DNA of 64,000 nt from a bacterium (GCA_029009515.1 JAQXJZ010000001.1:32122-96121); one strand, 5' to 3'; positions 32,663-40,952 are shown, numbered from the stretch's first letter. Notes: a model not told the origin generated them from the letters alone. Numbers and translations: made by a program.

Positions 32663-33520
32663 TCAGAACATGCTCATGCCGTCAGAACCGCCCACACGGC
32701 GATACACGGCAATCACAGCGCCCGTTACCGTCAGCAGGAGTACGCTGAGAGCAGCTGCCATGGGCAGATCACGGCTGTTGATGAGCTGCTGAATCAATCC
32801 ACCGGCAAGAACGCTCTTGGATCCGCCAAGCAAGTCATTCAGGAAAAACAGGCCCATCGAAGGGATGAACACCAGCACACAGCCAGCCATCAGGCCCGCC
32901 AGCGTCAGCGGAACGGTAATGGTGAAGAAAGCATACAGGGGAGACGCACCCAGATCGCGCGCGGCCTCCACAACGGAAAAATCCAGTTTATCAACCGTTG
33001 TAAAGGTGGGCAGAATCATGAAGGGAATCAGCGCGTACACCATACCAAGCAGAACCGCGCCATCGGTATAAAGCAGTTTCAGAGGCTCTTTAATGATGCC
33101 GAGCTGCATCAGTACCGAGTTGACCGGTCCGTTACCCATCAGCAGAATGCGCCAGCCGTAGATGCGGATCAGCGCATTGGTCCAGAACGGCACGATGATG
33201 AGGAGCATGATGATCGACCGTGCCATCGGATTGAGCCTTGCCATCAGGTAACCAAAGGGATAGCCGATCAGGATGCAAAGCGCCGTGGTGAGCGCCGCAA
33301 GACGCAGGCTCTTGAGCAGTACATTCAGGTACTGAGGAGATGCAAGACGAAGATAATTGCCAAAGGTGATCTCGTTTGTAACGCCTACCATTTCGCCGCG
33401 CGTCAGAAAGCTCAGGCCAAGCACGTACAGCAGCGAAACGAACACAAACGCGATGGACCAGAGATACATGGGCAGCTTGAGCAGACGCGAAAAGCGAATA
33501 TCCTGCTGTTTGGTTTCCAT
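32663..33520 (-). CDS. potB: Polyamine ABC transporter permease PotB
   Basis: Six-helix permease of 285 residues; EAA loop EAARDLGASPLYAFFTITVPLTLAG. The track starts at a GTG (33523), but the following ATG (33520) is equally well placed behind GGAGG. Either start overlaps the potA stop, so the genes are translationally coupled. Confidence 0.93.
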   Translation of the reverse strand: METKQQDIRFSRLLKLPMYLWSIAFVFVSLLYVLGLSFLTRGEMVGVTNEITFGNYLRLASPQYLNVLLKSLRLAALTTALCILIGYPFGYLMARLNPMARSIIMLLIIVPFWTNALIRIYGWRILLMGNGPVNSVLMQLGIIKEPLKLLYTDGAVLLGMVYALIPFMILPTFTTVDKLDFSVVEAARDLGASPLYAFFTITVPLTLAGLMAGCVLVFIPSMGLFFLNDLLGGSKSVLAGGLIQQLINSRDLPMAAALSVLLLTVTGAVIAVYRRVGGSDGMSMF

Positions 33521-34608
33521 CACATGTCCTCCAGTTCATCCGGAACAATGGGGGAATGTGCGGCGCTCCAGCCCACATATACCTCGGTTCCCACAGAATA
33601 CTTGTCCATCTCAGCCGTCTGGGATACGGCATTGAGCACAACGGAATCATTCAGACGGATCTGCGTATGCTGCATACCGCCCGTATATTCCTTGTTTTCA
33701 ATGACGCCCTTGAGGTTCATGCCATGCTGCGGCTGGCTGCCATAGCGCACACGCTGAGGGCGCAGGCAGAGAACCGCACGGTCGCCCTTTGCAGGCTGCC
33801 AGTTGGAAGCTGCGCAAGCGGAAAGCTCCAGACCAGACACATTCAGTTTCAGGTCTGCACCATTCTGCTCCGTCACAACGCCGTGAATCAGATTGCTCTG
33901 GCCAATGAAATCTGCACAGAAGAGCGTCCGGGGATGCTCGTAAATCTCTTCCGGCGTACCCATCTGCTCGATCTTGCCATTTCGCATGATGACGATGCGG
34001 CTGGACATGTTGAGCGCTTCTTCCTGATCATGGGTGATATAGATGAACGTAATGCCCAGTTTGCGCTGCAGCTGCTTCAGTTCCTTCTGCATCTCCTGGC
34101 GGAGCTTCAGATCCAGCGCACCAAGAGGTTCATCCAGCAGAAGAATCTTGGGCTGCAGAACGACAGCACGGGCAATAGCGATGCGCTGCTTCTGACCGCC
34201 GGAAAGCTGGGAAGGCATGCGCTTTTCAAAACCAGACAGCCGTACAAGCGCCAGTGCAGCCTGTACGCGTTCCCGCTGTTCCTGCTTGCTTACCTTCATA
34301 ACGCGAAGTCCATACGCGATATTCTGGAAAACATTCATATGGGGGAAGAGTGCGTAATTCTGGAAAACCGTATTCACCTGACGTTTTTCAGGCGGAATGT
34401 TGGTTACATCCACACCTTCCAGCTCCACATGGCCGCTGGTAGGCTGTTCCAGACCTGCAATAATGCGCAGGGTGGTGGTTTTGCCGCAGCCACTGGGACC
34501 AAGCAGCGTTAAAAATTCGCCAGGATACACATCCAAATCAATATTCTGCAGAATAGGGCCTTCGCCAAAATCCTTGCAAAGCCCTTTCAGACGAAGAATC
34601 GGTTCCAT
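33520..34608 (-). CDS. potA: Polyamine ABC transporter ATP-binding protein PotA
   Basis: A 362-residue ABC ATPase. Walker A is GPSGCGKTTTLRII, the signature LSGGQKQRIAIARA and Walker B LLLDEPLGALD, with a switch His in YITHDQEEAL. A TOBE-type beta domain follows (about 240-360). It starts 1 nt after the arsR-type stop codon, so regulator and transporter share one transcript. Confidence 0.95.
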   Translation of the reverse strand: MEPILRLKGLCKDFGEGPILQNIDLDVYPGEFLTLLGPSGCGKTTTLRIIAGLEQPTSGHVELEGVDVTNIPPEKRQVNTVFQNYALFPHMNVFQNIAYGLRVMKVSKQEQRERVQAALALVRLSGFEKRMPSQLSGGQKQRIAIARAVVLQPKILLLDEPLGALDLKLRQEMQKELKQLQRKLGITFIYITHDQEEALNMSSRIVIMRNGKIEQMGTPEEIYEHPRTLFCADFIGQSNLIHGVVTEQNGADLKLNVSGLELSACAASNWQPAKGDRAVLCLRPQRVRYGSQPQHGMNLKGVIENKEYTGGMQHTQIRLNDSVVLNAVSQTAEMDKYSVGTEVYVGWSAAHSPIVPDELEDM

Positions 34609-34609
34609 T

Positions 34610-34903
34610 TCAGTCTCCCTTCTGCTTGGACGAAGAACAAAGCGCCTTCAAAAGCGATTGAATGCTGGGCCAGATTTCCATGTTGATAGAATAAATCACA
34701 GCACAGCCTTCCTTGCGGGCATGAACCAAACCAACGTCTACCAATAGCTTCATGTGATAGCTGATGGTAGGCTGCGTGCACTCGAAGGAGCGAAGAATCT
34801 CACAGCCGTTCATGTCCTGCTTCGATAGAATCTGCAAGATTCCCAGGCGCGTCTCGTCGCAAAGTACCTTCAGAATGGGGATGGAAGCCTTCAAACACTC
34901 CAT
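34610..34903 (-). CDS. ArsR-family transcriptional regulator of the pot operon
   Basis: A 97-residue winged-helix regulator (LKVLCDETRLGILQIL, TQPTISYHMKLLVDVGLVHARKEG). The alpha-3 metal site ELCVCDL of classical ArsR/SmtB proteins is not present; Cys residues occur instead as GCEILRSFEC. A metal ligand is therefore uncertain, and a different effector is possible. It is the first gene of the pot unit, 1 nt from potA, and a 16-bp palindrome lies just upstream, which suggests autorepression. AAGGAGG precedes the ATG. Confidence 0.85.
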   Translation of the reverse strand: MECLKASIPILKVLCDETRLGILQILSKQDMNGCEILRSFECTQPTISYHMKLLVDVGLVHARKEGCAVIYSINMEIWPSIQSLLKALCSSSKQKGD

Positions 34904-34931
34904 ATCCGACGTGCCTCCTTGCTCATGAATA

Positions 34932-34947
34932 ATAGAAGGACTTCTAT
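34932..34947. promoter_or_regulatory. Palindromic operator for the ArsR-family regulator
   Basis: ATAGAAG-GA-CTTCTAT is a perfect 7+7 inverted repeat, about 10 nt downstream of the minus-strand -10 box and before the arsR start. This is where a bound dimer would block transcription. Confidence 0.65.
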
Positions 34948-34956
34948 ATCGATCAT

Positions 34957-34985
34957 ATTTTATATCATATGCCCCTTGCTGTCAA
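34957..34985 (-). promoter_or_regulatory. Sigma-A promoter of arsR-potABCD-nagA
   Basis: Minus-strand -35 TTGACA (plus 34980-34985) and -10 TAAAAT (plus 34957-34962) are separated by 17 nt. The -35 is a perfect match and the -10 matches five of six positions. Confidence 0.82.
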
Positions 34986-35026
34986 TATATGTTGCATACC
35001 ATTTGACAGCATATTATATATCACCG

Positions 35027-35055
35027 GTGACAGCGGAATTGAAACGTGTTATAAT
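35027..35055 (+). promoter_or_regulatory. Sigma-A promoter of the TraX-like gene
   Basis: The -35 GTGACA (35027-35032) and the -10 TATAAT (35050-35055) are separated by 17 nt. Transcription would start near 35062, which matters for choosing the start codon of the next gene. Confidence 0.82.
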
Positions 35056-35071
35056 ATTAATCGGATGAAAA

Positions 35072-35866
35072 ATGAAAGCAGGTGTTTGTTTGGCTGCCTT
35101 GAGAAACGAACGGCTTGCCGGTAATCAGGACACGTCTTTTTTGAAGCTCCTTGCCCTGATTTTTATGTTTGTTGATCACCTTGGCGCCAGCCTGATGACA
35201 AATGTGTTTGAAATGCGTGTCATTGGCCGCATGGCTTTTCCATTGTACGCATGGTGTCTGGTGGTCGGAAGCGTTAAGACCCGCAATCCGGTCAAATACG
35301 GGCTGCGTCTGCTCGTGCTGGCTGTCATCTCTCAACCCCTGTACATGATGGCGCTGAATCATGGCTGGGCTGATTTTGGCATTCTCTATACGCTGCTTGT
35401 CTCGCTAATCGCCATTCAGGGCATTCGCATCCAGAAGCTTGGCAGCCAATTATGGGGTCCTGCACTTTGTTATCTTCTGCTTGGCTATATCAAGGTAGAC
35501 TACGGCTGGAAAGGTCTTACCTTCATTTTGATTCTGTACCTGGCAAGAGAGAGCAGGAGCGGTCTGATCGGCGCCTACCTGGCGTATTCCCTGTTTTGGG
35601 GCGCGTCGAGCTCTGCAGTGACCCAGTTGTTTGGTTATCCGCTCACATTTCTTAACTGGAAGGGCATTGGTTCTGTCCTGTATTCCTTCTTCAGACTGCA
35701 GGGCATGATTTGGCTTGCGCTTCCGCTGATTGTCTGCCCGACAAACACCGGCATCCGTCTGCCCAAATGGCTTGGATATGGACTGTATCCGCTTCATCTG
35801 GTGGTTCTGATCATTCTGAAACTGGCCAGCGGTATCTCTTTTTCCAGCATGCTGCGAGGCTTCTGA
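35072..35866 (+). CDS. TraX-family membrane protein (acyltransferase-like)
   Basis: Polytopic membrane protein of about 260 residues in the TraX family, named after the F-pilin acetylase. The first segment is LKLLALIFMFVDHLGASL, then MRVIGRMAFPLYAWCLVVG, a typical TraX/acyltransferase-3-like signature with the His in the first helix. No conjugation genes are nearby, so the target is unknown. The track's ATG at 35072 would sit about 10 nt into the transcript without a ribosome site. The TTG at 35090 has GCAGGTG 5 nt upstream and may be the real start. Confidence 0.82.
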   Translation: MKAGVCLAALRNERLAGNQDTSFLKLLALIFMFVDHLGASLMTNVFEMRVIGRMAFPLYAWCLVVGSVKTRNPVKYGLRLLVLAVISQPLYMMALNHGWADFGILYTLLVSLIAIQGIRIQKLGSQLWGPALCYLLLGYIKVDYGWKGLTFILILYLARESRSGLIGAYLAYSLFWGASSSAVTQLFGYPLTFLNWKGIGSVLYSFFRLQGMIWLALPLIVCPTNTGIRLPKWLGYGLYPLHLVVLIILKLASGISFSSMLRGF

Positions 35867-35883
35867 CTGCAGGAGGTTTTTCT

Positions 35884-36789
35884 ATGACACCATACAAGGT
35901 CTATGCAGACGCGGCGGCGGACGTCCCGCGCGAACTGCGCAGCCGCTATCAAATCGAAGTGCTGCCCATTGCTGTCGCGCTTGGAGAAAAGACGTTCCAA
36001 AGCGGACTGGATCTTGAAAACGAGGATTTTTATGGAATGCTGGAAGAATTCGACGGCATTCCGGTTACTTCTCAGGTGACGCCGTATGCCTTTGAGGAAC
36101 TTTTTGAAAAGGAATTTTCAGAAGGCACCCGCGAACTGCTGATCTTTCTGATCAACGCAAAAGGCTCTGCCACCTACAATAATGCAATCGCTACGCGCGA
36201 GCGTTTCTTCGCAGATCATCCCCAAGCCAAAGAGCAAATGCGAATCCATTTGTTTGATGGCGCCAGCTACTCCTTTGGCTACGGCTATCCCGCTGTCCTG
36301 GCTGCTCAAAAGCTTGAAATGGGCATGAACACAGATGAAGTGGTGGAGTTGGCCAACGAGCAGCTCCAGAAGCAGCGTATCTTTTTCGGACTTTTTTCGC
36401 TGAAATATGCCGGAAAATCTGGCCGCATCCCCAGTGCAGCCGTGTTTGTCGGCGAAGCGTTGGGCATCAAGCCTATCATGCAGGTATGGGATCATGCCAT
36501 CACAACTGTCGGCAAGGCACGCGGTGATAAAAAGCTGATCAAAGAGATTGTCAAAATGACGTTGGATGATATGGAACCCAACACACCATACAGCATCGGG
36601 TATGGTTCTGACCCTTCTGTCATGGAAGAACTGACTGTCGAAATGACCAAAAAAGTGGGATATCCGCCTGTTTATACTTTCCGGATTGGCCCTGCCATTG
36701 CCATCAATGCCGGACCTAAGGTGGTAGGGGTAGTGTTTGAAGCAAACCAGAAAAAGCTCGCAAAAGAAGACAAGAAAAAGAACGGCTAA
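35884..36789 (+). CDS. DegV-family fatty-acid-binding protein
   Basis: A 301-residue DegV/FakB-type protein. Such proteins bind a fatty acid for phosphorylation by FakA. Family landmarks are the N-terminal VYADAAADVPREL, the TSQVTPYAFEELF region, and AGPKVVGVVFEAN at the end. AGGAGG precedes the ATG at 35884; the track's 35710 start lies inside traX. It lies 17 nt after the TraX-like gene, so co-transcribed. The bound lipid is not known. Confidence 0.88.
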   Translation: MTPYKVYADAAADVPRELRSRYQIEVLPIAVALGEKTFQSGLDLENEDFYGMLEEFDGIPVTSQVTPYAFEELFEKEFSEGTRELLIFLINAKGSATYNNAIATRERFFADHPQAKEQMRIHLFDGASYSFGYGYPAVLAAQKLEMGMNTDEVVELANEQLQKQRIFFGLFSLKYAGKSGRIPSAAVFVGEALGIKPIMQVWDHAITTVGKARGDKKLIKEIVKMTLDDMEPNTPYSIGYGSDPSVMEELTVEMTKKVGYPPVYTFRIGPAIAINAGPKVVGVVFEANQKKLAKEDKKKNG

Positions 36790-36790
36790 G

Positions 36791-36830
36791 AAAACGCCTT
36801 CGGATGTTTGCTTCATCCGAAGGCGTTTCT
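36791..36830. terminator. Bidirectional terminator between degV and mgtC
   Basis: Perfect 15-bp stem AAACGCCTTCGGATG/CATCCGAAGGCGTTT with a 7-nt loop. A T-run (TTTTCTT) is seen on the minus strand and a shorter one on the plus strand. Confidence 0.9.
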
Positions 36831-36869
36831 GTATAGAACACATTTGCTCCCGAACCAGGAGGCTATCTA

Positions 36870-37556
36870 TCAGGTATTGCGCGTACGCACGCCCTGAATG
36901 TTGGCGTATTCGGACAGCTTGTTCACAATGTCCTTATACGTGGCCTTGCCCTGCATATCCAGCGTATAGATGTTGGTATACAGGTTATACTTACCCTTGT
37001 TCTCCACGTGGAAGTCGATATCCAGTACATTGACGCCAATGCTCTGGAAGTAGTCGTTGATGAAAGCAATGGTCTCCACACGGTGAATAAACTTGATTTC
37101 CACGTGCTTCACGGCATTCACATGCACCACGCGCTGCAGAAGTGCCAGCGTAATAACCACAATCAAACAACCGGCAACGGCCAGCGTATAGTAGCCCATG
37201 CCAACAGCCAAGCCCAAGCATGCAACGTTCCATAGGGAAGCCGCCGTGGTCAGACCGGCAATTTTCTTCTGGCTGATAAAGATTGTTCCAGCACCAAGAA
37301 AACCGATGCCGCTGACAACCTGCGCACTGATGCGGCCATAGCTGACCGCAATACCCGTGTTCATATTGTTCATGTTCAGACTGATGGTATCAGAAATGAT
37401 CAAACTCTCCATGATGGCGATAATCGAAGCGCCAACACATACCAGAACGTGCGTACGAAGACCCGCGGGACGGTTTTTGCGCTCGCGCTCCATACCAATA
37501 ACGCAGCCAATAACAACAGCCAAAAGCAAACGAAGGCCCTGTTCCCACCATACCAT
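36870..37556 (-). CDS. MgtC/SapB-family membrane protein
   Basis: A 228-residue protein with four or five membrane helices and a C-terminal ACT-like domain (about 140-228). Family motifs are GCVIGMERERKNRPAGLRTHVLVCVGA and GIGFLGAGTI. MgtC-type proteins are linked to Mg2+ stress and ATP-synthase control; the exact role here is unknown. The track's start at 37607 is replaced by the ATG at 37556, which has AGGAGG 9 nt upstream. It starts 16 nt after the lexA stop with no terminator between, so it probably shares the LexA transcript. Confidence 0.88.
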   Translation of the reverse strand: MVWWEQGLRLLLAVVIGCVIGMERERKNRPAGLRTHVLVCVGASIIAIMESLIISDTISLNMNNMNTGIAVSYGRISAQVVSGIGFLGAGTIFISQKKIAGLTTAASLWNVACLGLAVGMGYYTLAVAGCLIVVITLALLQRVVHVNAVKHVEIKFIHRVETIAFINDYFQSIGVNVLDIDFHVENKGKYNLYTNIYTLDMQGKATYKDIVNKLSEYANIQGVRTRNT

Positions 37557-37572
37557 GTTTGAACGCCTCCTA

Positions 37573-38181
37573 TTAAAAAATTCGGTACAACGAAACCACT
37601 TTACCAAGGATAGTCAGATCCGGAACAATAATGGGTTCCATTGTGGGGTTCTCCGGCTGAAGACGGAAGCAGCCATTTTCTTTATAATAACGCTTGCAGG
37701 TTGCTTCATCCTCAATCATTGCAATCACAATATCACCGTTATAAGCGGTGTTTTGCTTGCGAACAACCACATAATCGCCATCCAGAATACCAGCATTGAT
37801 CATGCTTTCGCCGGTAACGGAAAGAATATAGTGCTCACCGCTGCCAAGCATGCTCTGAGGCAGAGAAATGTAATCTTCAATGTTCTCAGTAGCAAGAATA
37901 GGCATACCGGCAGTAACGCGACCAACAACGGGTACAGTCACCATATCGGTGCGATAAGCCTGATGATCCGCAGGCACCGAAATGGCGCGCGGCTTCATGG
38001 AATCGCGGTAAAGAAGGCCTTTCTTTTCCAAACGGATCAGATGCCCATGAACGGTTGATGTGCTTTTGAGGCCAATGGCTTCACAAATCTCACGAACAGA
38101 TGGGGGATAGCCCTTCTGCAAAGTCGCTTTTTCGATGTAAGCAAGGATTTTGGCTTGCGTATCACCGCGTGCGTTGCTCAT
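37573..38181 (-). CDS. lexA: SOS repressor LexA
   Basis: A 202-residue repressor of the DNA-damage response. The N-terminal winged HTH ([24 protein letters not shown]) is followed by a self-cleavage domain with the Ala-Gly site (RVTAGMPIL), the catalytic Ser in [13 protein letters not shown] and Lys in ATCKRYY. The ATG at 38181 is preceded by AGGAGG; the track's 38187 TTG is less likely. A consensus LexA box lies upstream. It is followed by mgtC. Confidence 0.96.
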   Translation of the reverse strand: MSNARGDTQAKILAYIEKATLQKGYPPSVREICEAIGLKSTSTVHGHLIRLEKKGLLYRDSMKPRAISVPADHQAYRTDMVTVPVVGRVTAGMPILATENIEDYISLPQSMLGSGEHYILSVTGESMINAGILDGDYVVVRKQNTAYNGDIVIAMIEDEATCKRYYKENGCFRLQPENPTMEPIIVPDLTILGKVVSLYRIF

Positions 38182-38213
38182 CACCAATCCCTCCTTACGT
38201 CATTTCTGGTAAC

Positions 38214-38242
38214 AGAATAACACATTGCAGACGTTTTTTCAA
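38214..38242 (-). promoter_or_regulatory. Sigma-A promoter of lexA
   Basis: Minus-strand -35 TTGAAA (plus 38237-38242) and -10 TATTCT (plus 38214-38219) are 17 nt apart. The LexA box lies 8 nt upstream of the -35. Confidence 0.65.
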
Positions 38243-38250
38243 GGATTTGG

Positions 38251-38264
38251 CGAACAAATGTTTC
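38251..38264. promoter_or_regulatory. LexA (SOS) box
   Basis: CGAACAAATGTTTC matches the Firmicute LexA consensus CGAACRNRYGTTYC at every position. It lies in the 90-nt gap between the recombinase stop and the lexA start, so lexA (and mgtC) should be autoregulated. Confidence 0.9.
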
Positions 38265-38271
38265 TGTTTGT

Positions 38272-39378
38272 TCAAACATCATCTTCAGAAGATGCGTTGA
38301 AGGAAGGCAAATGAACATTTTCAGCAGCTTGCCTGCGTCGTTCTTCGCTCATGGCTGCGTAGTGCTTTCGGGTCGTGTTTACATTCGCGTGACCCAGTGC
38401 GTCTGCAACCAGATAGATGTCTTCCGTTTCATGATAAAGACGCGTGGCATAAGTGCTGCGAAGCTTGTGTGGACTCATACGCTTTTTGAGCGGAACAGCC
38501 ACAGAACAGTACTTTTTCACCATCAACTGCACTGCTCGCTGGGAAATACGGCGCCTCTGGAGAGAAAGGAAGAAAGCATTTTCATCTTCTTTAACCGCTG
38601 CTTTGATTGTTTTGCGATCTTCAAGATATGCCTTCAACGCATCCGTAACTTCAGGCGGATAATACAGGATTACCTGGTTGCCCCCTTTGCGCGTAACGAG
38701 CACGGCGTGATTATCAAAATCAAGGTCTGTCATATCGATTCCAACACATTCGCTCACACGGATGCCTGTACCAAGAAACAGCATCAGAATGGCATAATCA
38801 CGCTTTCGAGTATGTTGATGAAACTGCTGCTGTTTTTCAGTCAGTTTGCCACCATCTTCCGCAACCGAAAGAAGACGTTCCACTTCAGGACCGGCAAGAT
38901 GAAGAATGGGTTTTTCATGCAGTTTGGGAAGTGAAACCAATGCTGCAATGTTGCCGCCAATTCGTTCGGCTTTGAAGAGATAGTCAAAGAAAGAACGCAG
39001 CGATGACAGCTTGCGCATCACTCCGCATTCATGATTCCGAAGAACTTTCTGCTGTTCAACCGTTTCGCCGATTTCTTCATCTTTATAGTACAAAGTGAGG
39101 TAATCAGAATAGGCATGAAGGTGCTTGGCCGTGAAATAGGCCAGATCCTGATCCGTCCAATTCTGAGGCGATTTTTCAGCGAAATACGCAATCTCCTTCG
39201 TTGCAAACGTGCAAAACGTCTGTAAATCGATCGTGTAGGCCATGCGAGTGAGGACACTGGTGGTCATGGCGATACTGTTGATGAAATCAGAACACGCTGC
39301 AGGAAGCGTACGCAGCATGTTGCGGATTTTTTCGGTGCGAACCGCATTAAGATGTTCCTGGTAGGATTGATTGGCCAA
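38272..39378 (-). CDS. Tyrosine recombinase (XerC/XerD-like)
   Basis: A 368-residue site-specific recombinase. An N-terminal SAM-like core-binding domain (about 15-170) precedes the catalytic domain with Arg in GTGIRVSECVG, Lys in TRKGGN, HKLRSTYA (His, Arg), LGHANVNTT and the nucleophile Tyr in RKHYAAM. A chromosomal recombinase just upstream of lexA is a recurring clostridial arrangement, so this is probably a housekeeping Xer-type enzyme rather than a mobile-element integrase; no element ends are visible. CGGAGGG precedes the start. Confidence 0.88.
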   Translation of the reverse strand: MANQSYQEHLNAVRTEKIRNMLRTLPAACSDFINSIAMTTSVLTRMAYTIDLQTFCTFATKEIAYFAEKSPQNWTDQDLAYFTAKHLHAYSDYLTLYYKDEEIGETVEQQKVLRNHECGVMRKLSSLRSFFDYLFKAERIGGNIAALVSLPKLHEKPILHLAGPEVERLLSVAEDGGKLTEKQQQFHQHTRKRDYAILMLFLGTGIRVSECVGIDMTDLDFDNHAVLVTRKGGNQVILYYPPEVTDALKAYLEDRKTIKAAVKEDENAFFLSLQRRRISQRAVQLMVKKYCSVAVPLKKRMSPHKLRSTYATRLYHETEDIYLVADALGHANVNTTRKHYAAMSEERRRQAAENVHLPSFNASSEDDV

Positions 39379-39426
39379 AATTCAAACCCTCCGTAGTAAA
39401 TGATCAAAAAACCTCATTTCTCCACT

Positions 39427-39462
39427 CAACTATTCGTAAAAGTGTTCTTTAGCGAATAGTTG
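39427..39462. promoter_or_regulatory. Inverted repeat after the recombinase promoter
   Basis: CAACTATTCG and CGAATAGTTG form a perfect 10-bp inverted repeat with a 16-nt spacer, directly downstream of the minus-strand -10 of the recombinase gene. It could be an operator or a recombinase binding site. It does not have the 11-6-11 layout of dif. Confidence 0.6.
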
Positions 39463-39469
39463 CAGATTT

Positions 39470-39498
39470 ATCTTATAACATTCCCCTCCAGATGTCAA
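39470..39498 (-). promoter_or_regulatory. Promoter of the recombinase gene
   Basis: Minus-strand -35 TTGACA (plus 39493-39498) and -10 TAAGAT (plus 39470-39475) are separated by 17 nt. TATAAG two bases upstream is an alternative -10 with 15-nt spacing. Confidence 0.65.
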
Positions 39499-39533
39499 GC
39501 TCTTTCTTTTTCATAACAAAGACCCCAAAAAGA

Positions 39534-39571
39534 AAACCTGCACGAAACGTGGTTTCCTTTCGTGCAGGTTT
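39534..39571 (-). terminator. Terminator of proC-rnhA
   Basis: 14-bp stem AAACCTGCACGAAA/TTTCGTGCAGGTTT with a 10-nt loop. On the minus strand it is followed by TTCTTTTTGG, just after the rnhA stop. Confidence 0.88.
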
Positions 39572-39576
39572 CCCTT

Positions 39577-40104
39577 TTACTTTTGAGGCGTTTGAACAGA
39601 TTGTGGAATCGGATTGCTCTCCTCTTCCTTTTCCCCATTCATACGTCGGTAGTCTTTGATAGCCGAGGTTGCCAGTTCATCACATCGATTGTTCCAGGGA
39701 TTATCAGCATGCCCCTTCACCTTGTAAAAACGAATATCGTGCTTTTTGATTTTGATAATCTGAAGCAGCAGCTTCCAAAGATCGCTGTTCTCTACCGGCT
39801 GCTTCTTGCTGTTCATCCACCCATTACGCTGCCAGTTGTCAATCCAATGATCATTAAAGGCGTTGACCGTGTATGCCGAATCGGAATACACTTCTACAAT
39901 GCATGGCTCCTTCAAAGCGCCAAGTCCGCTGATCACAGCAAAGATTTCCATACGGTTATTGGTTGTGTTAGGCATATGGCCAGACATTTCTTTGGTCTTG
40001 CCATTGAAATTCAGGATACATCCCCAACCACCGGGACCAGGATTGCCAGAGCAGGCGCCGTCTGTATACAATTGTACCGTTTTCTTCGGTTTGATTTCGC
40101 TCAT
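39577..40104 (-). CDS. rnhA: Ribonuclease HI
   Basis: Degrades RNA in RNA-DNA hybrids. The 175 residues carry all four metal-binding acids: YTDGACSGNPGPGGWG, NRMEIFAV, YSDSAYTV and NNRCDELA. A GHADNPWNN loop with the catalytic His is present. The C-terminal 20 residues are a low-complexity tail (EEESNPIPQSVQTPQ). Its start overlaps the proC stop by 4 nt. Confidence 0.95.
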   Translation of the reverse strand: MSEIKPKKTVQLYTDGACSGNPGPGGWGCILNFNGKTKEMSGHMPNTTNNRMEIFAVISGLGALKEPCIVEVYSDSAYTVNAFNDHWIDNWQRNGWMNSKKQPVENSDLWKLLLQIIKIKKHDIRFYKVKGHADNPWNNRCDELATSAIKDYRRMNGEKEEESNPIPQSVQTPQK

Positions 40105-40928
40105 GCCTTCGGACTCCTGTTCTGCGCTTCCGTCATCTGACGGTTCTTATCAGCGCAAGCAACCATCGCCTTGATCACAGCTGCGCGCATGCCGCCTTCC
40201 TCCAACGCCTGTACCGCTTCGATGGTCGTACCGCCGGGAGAACAAACCTGATCCTTCAACACCGCAGGATGCAGATGTGTATCAAGAACCATCTTGGCCG
40301 ATCCCATCACAGCCTGGGCAGCTGCTTCAATCGCCATCTGCCTGGGCATGCCAAGCTTGACGGCTGCATCCGCCATAGCATCAATGAACATAAAGACGTA
40401 GGCAGGGCTGCTGCCGCTGACTGCGATCACCGCATCAATCAATCGTTCAGGAACGATCTGCACAACACCCAGCGTAGCAAACAGCCGCTGCGCCCAGACA
40501 AAGGATTCTGCATCCAGCGAGGTCTCCTCACACAGCGCAGACAATCCCGCTCCAACCAGAGCAGGCGTATTAGGCATCACGCGCAGGAGCTGAATGCCTT
40601 CGCAGCCGCTCAATACATTCTTCAGCATTTCAACGGACCAGCCCGCAGCAATAGAAATCACTTTTTTGTTTTTAAGCACCGGAGCAATTTCCTTCAGTAC
40701 GCCTTCCAGAAAAACGGGTTTAACAGCCAGCACCACCCACTCGCAGGCTTGAGCAAGTTCAGCATTGCACTGAGCAACGTGAACGCCGTATTGACGTACC
40801 CATACTTCCGTAAGCGACTGATTGAGATCATAGATCATCACTTCGTCAGCAGAAAGATAACCGCTTTTCAAAGCACCTTTCAGAATGGCACCACCCATGT
40901 TGCCGGCACCGATAAATCCAATTTTCAT
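40101..40928 (-). CDS. proC: Pyrroline-5-carboxylate reductase
   Basis: Last step of proline synthesis. The 275 residues begin MKIGFIGAGNMGGAIL (NAD(P)-binding), with AVKPVFLEGVLKEI, GSSPAYVFMFIDAMADAAVKLG and VCSPGGTTIEAVQALE. I chose the ATG at 40928 because it gives the standard N-terminus; the track's 40943 ATG adds MGEDC. proA lies 21 kb away on the same strand. It is coupled to rnhA by an ATGA overlap. Confidence 0.95.
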   Translation of the reverse strand: MKIGFIGAGNMGGAILKGALKSGYLSADEVMIYDLNQSLTEVWVRQYGVHVAQCNAELAQACEWVVLAVKPVFLEGVLKEIAPVLKNKKVISIAAGWSVEMLKNVLSGCEGIQLLRVMPNTPALVGAGLSALCEETSLDAESFVWAQRLFATLGVVQIVPERLIDAVIAVSGSSPAYVFMFIDAMADAAVKLGMPRQMAIEAAAQAVMGSAKMVLDTHLHPAVLKDQVCSPGGTTIEAVQALEEGGMRAAVIKAMVACADKNRQMTEAQNRSPKA

Positions 40929-40952
40929 GCAGTCTTCCCCCATTCTGATTGG

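Noticed and set aside
35072-35866. TraX as a sign of a conjugative plasmid
   Set aside because: No tra, mob or rep genes are around; TraX-family proteins are common on Firmicute chromosomes.
38272-39378. Phage or ICE integrase marking a mobile element
   Set aside because: No att repeats, cargo or phage genes flank it. A recombinase beside lexA is a recurrent chromosomal arrangement, so a Xer-type role is more likely.
39427-39462. A dif site for XerCD recombination
   Set aside because: Arms are 10 bp with a 16-nt spacer, not the 11-6-11 layout, and the sequence does not resemble Firmicute dif.
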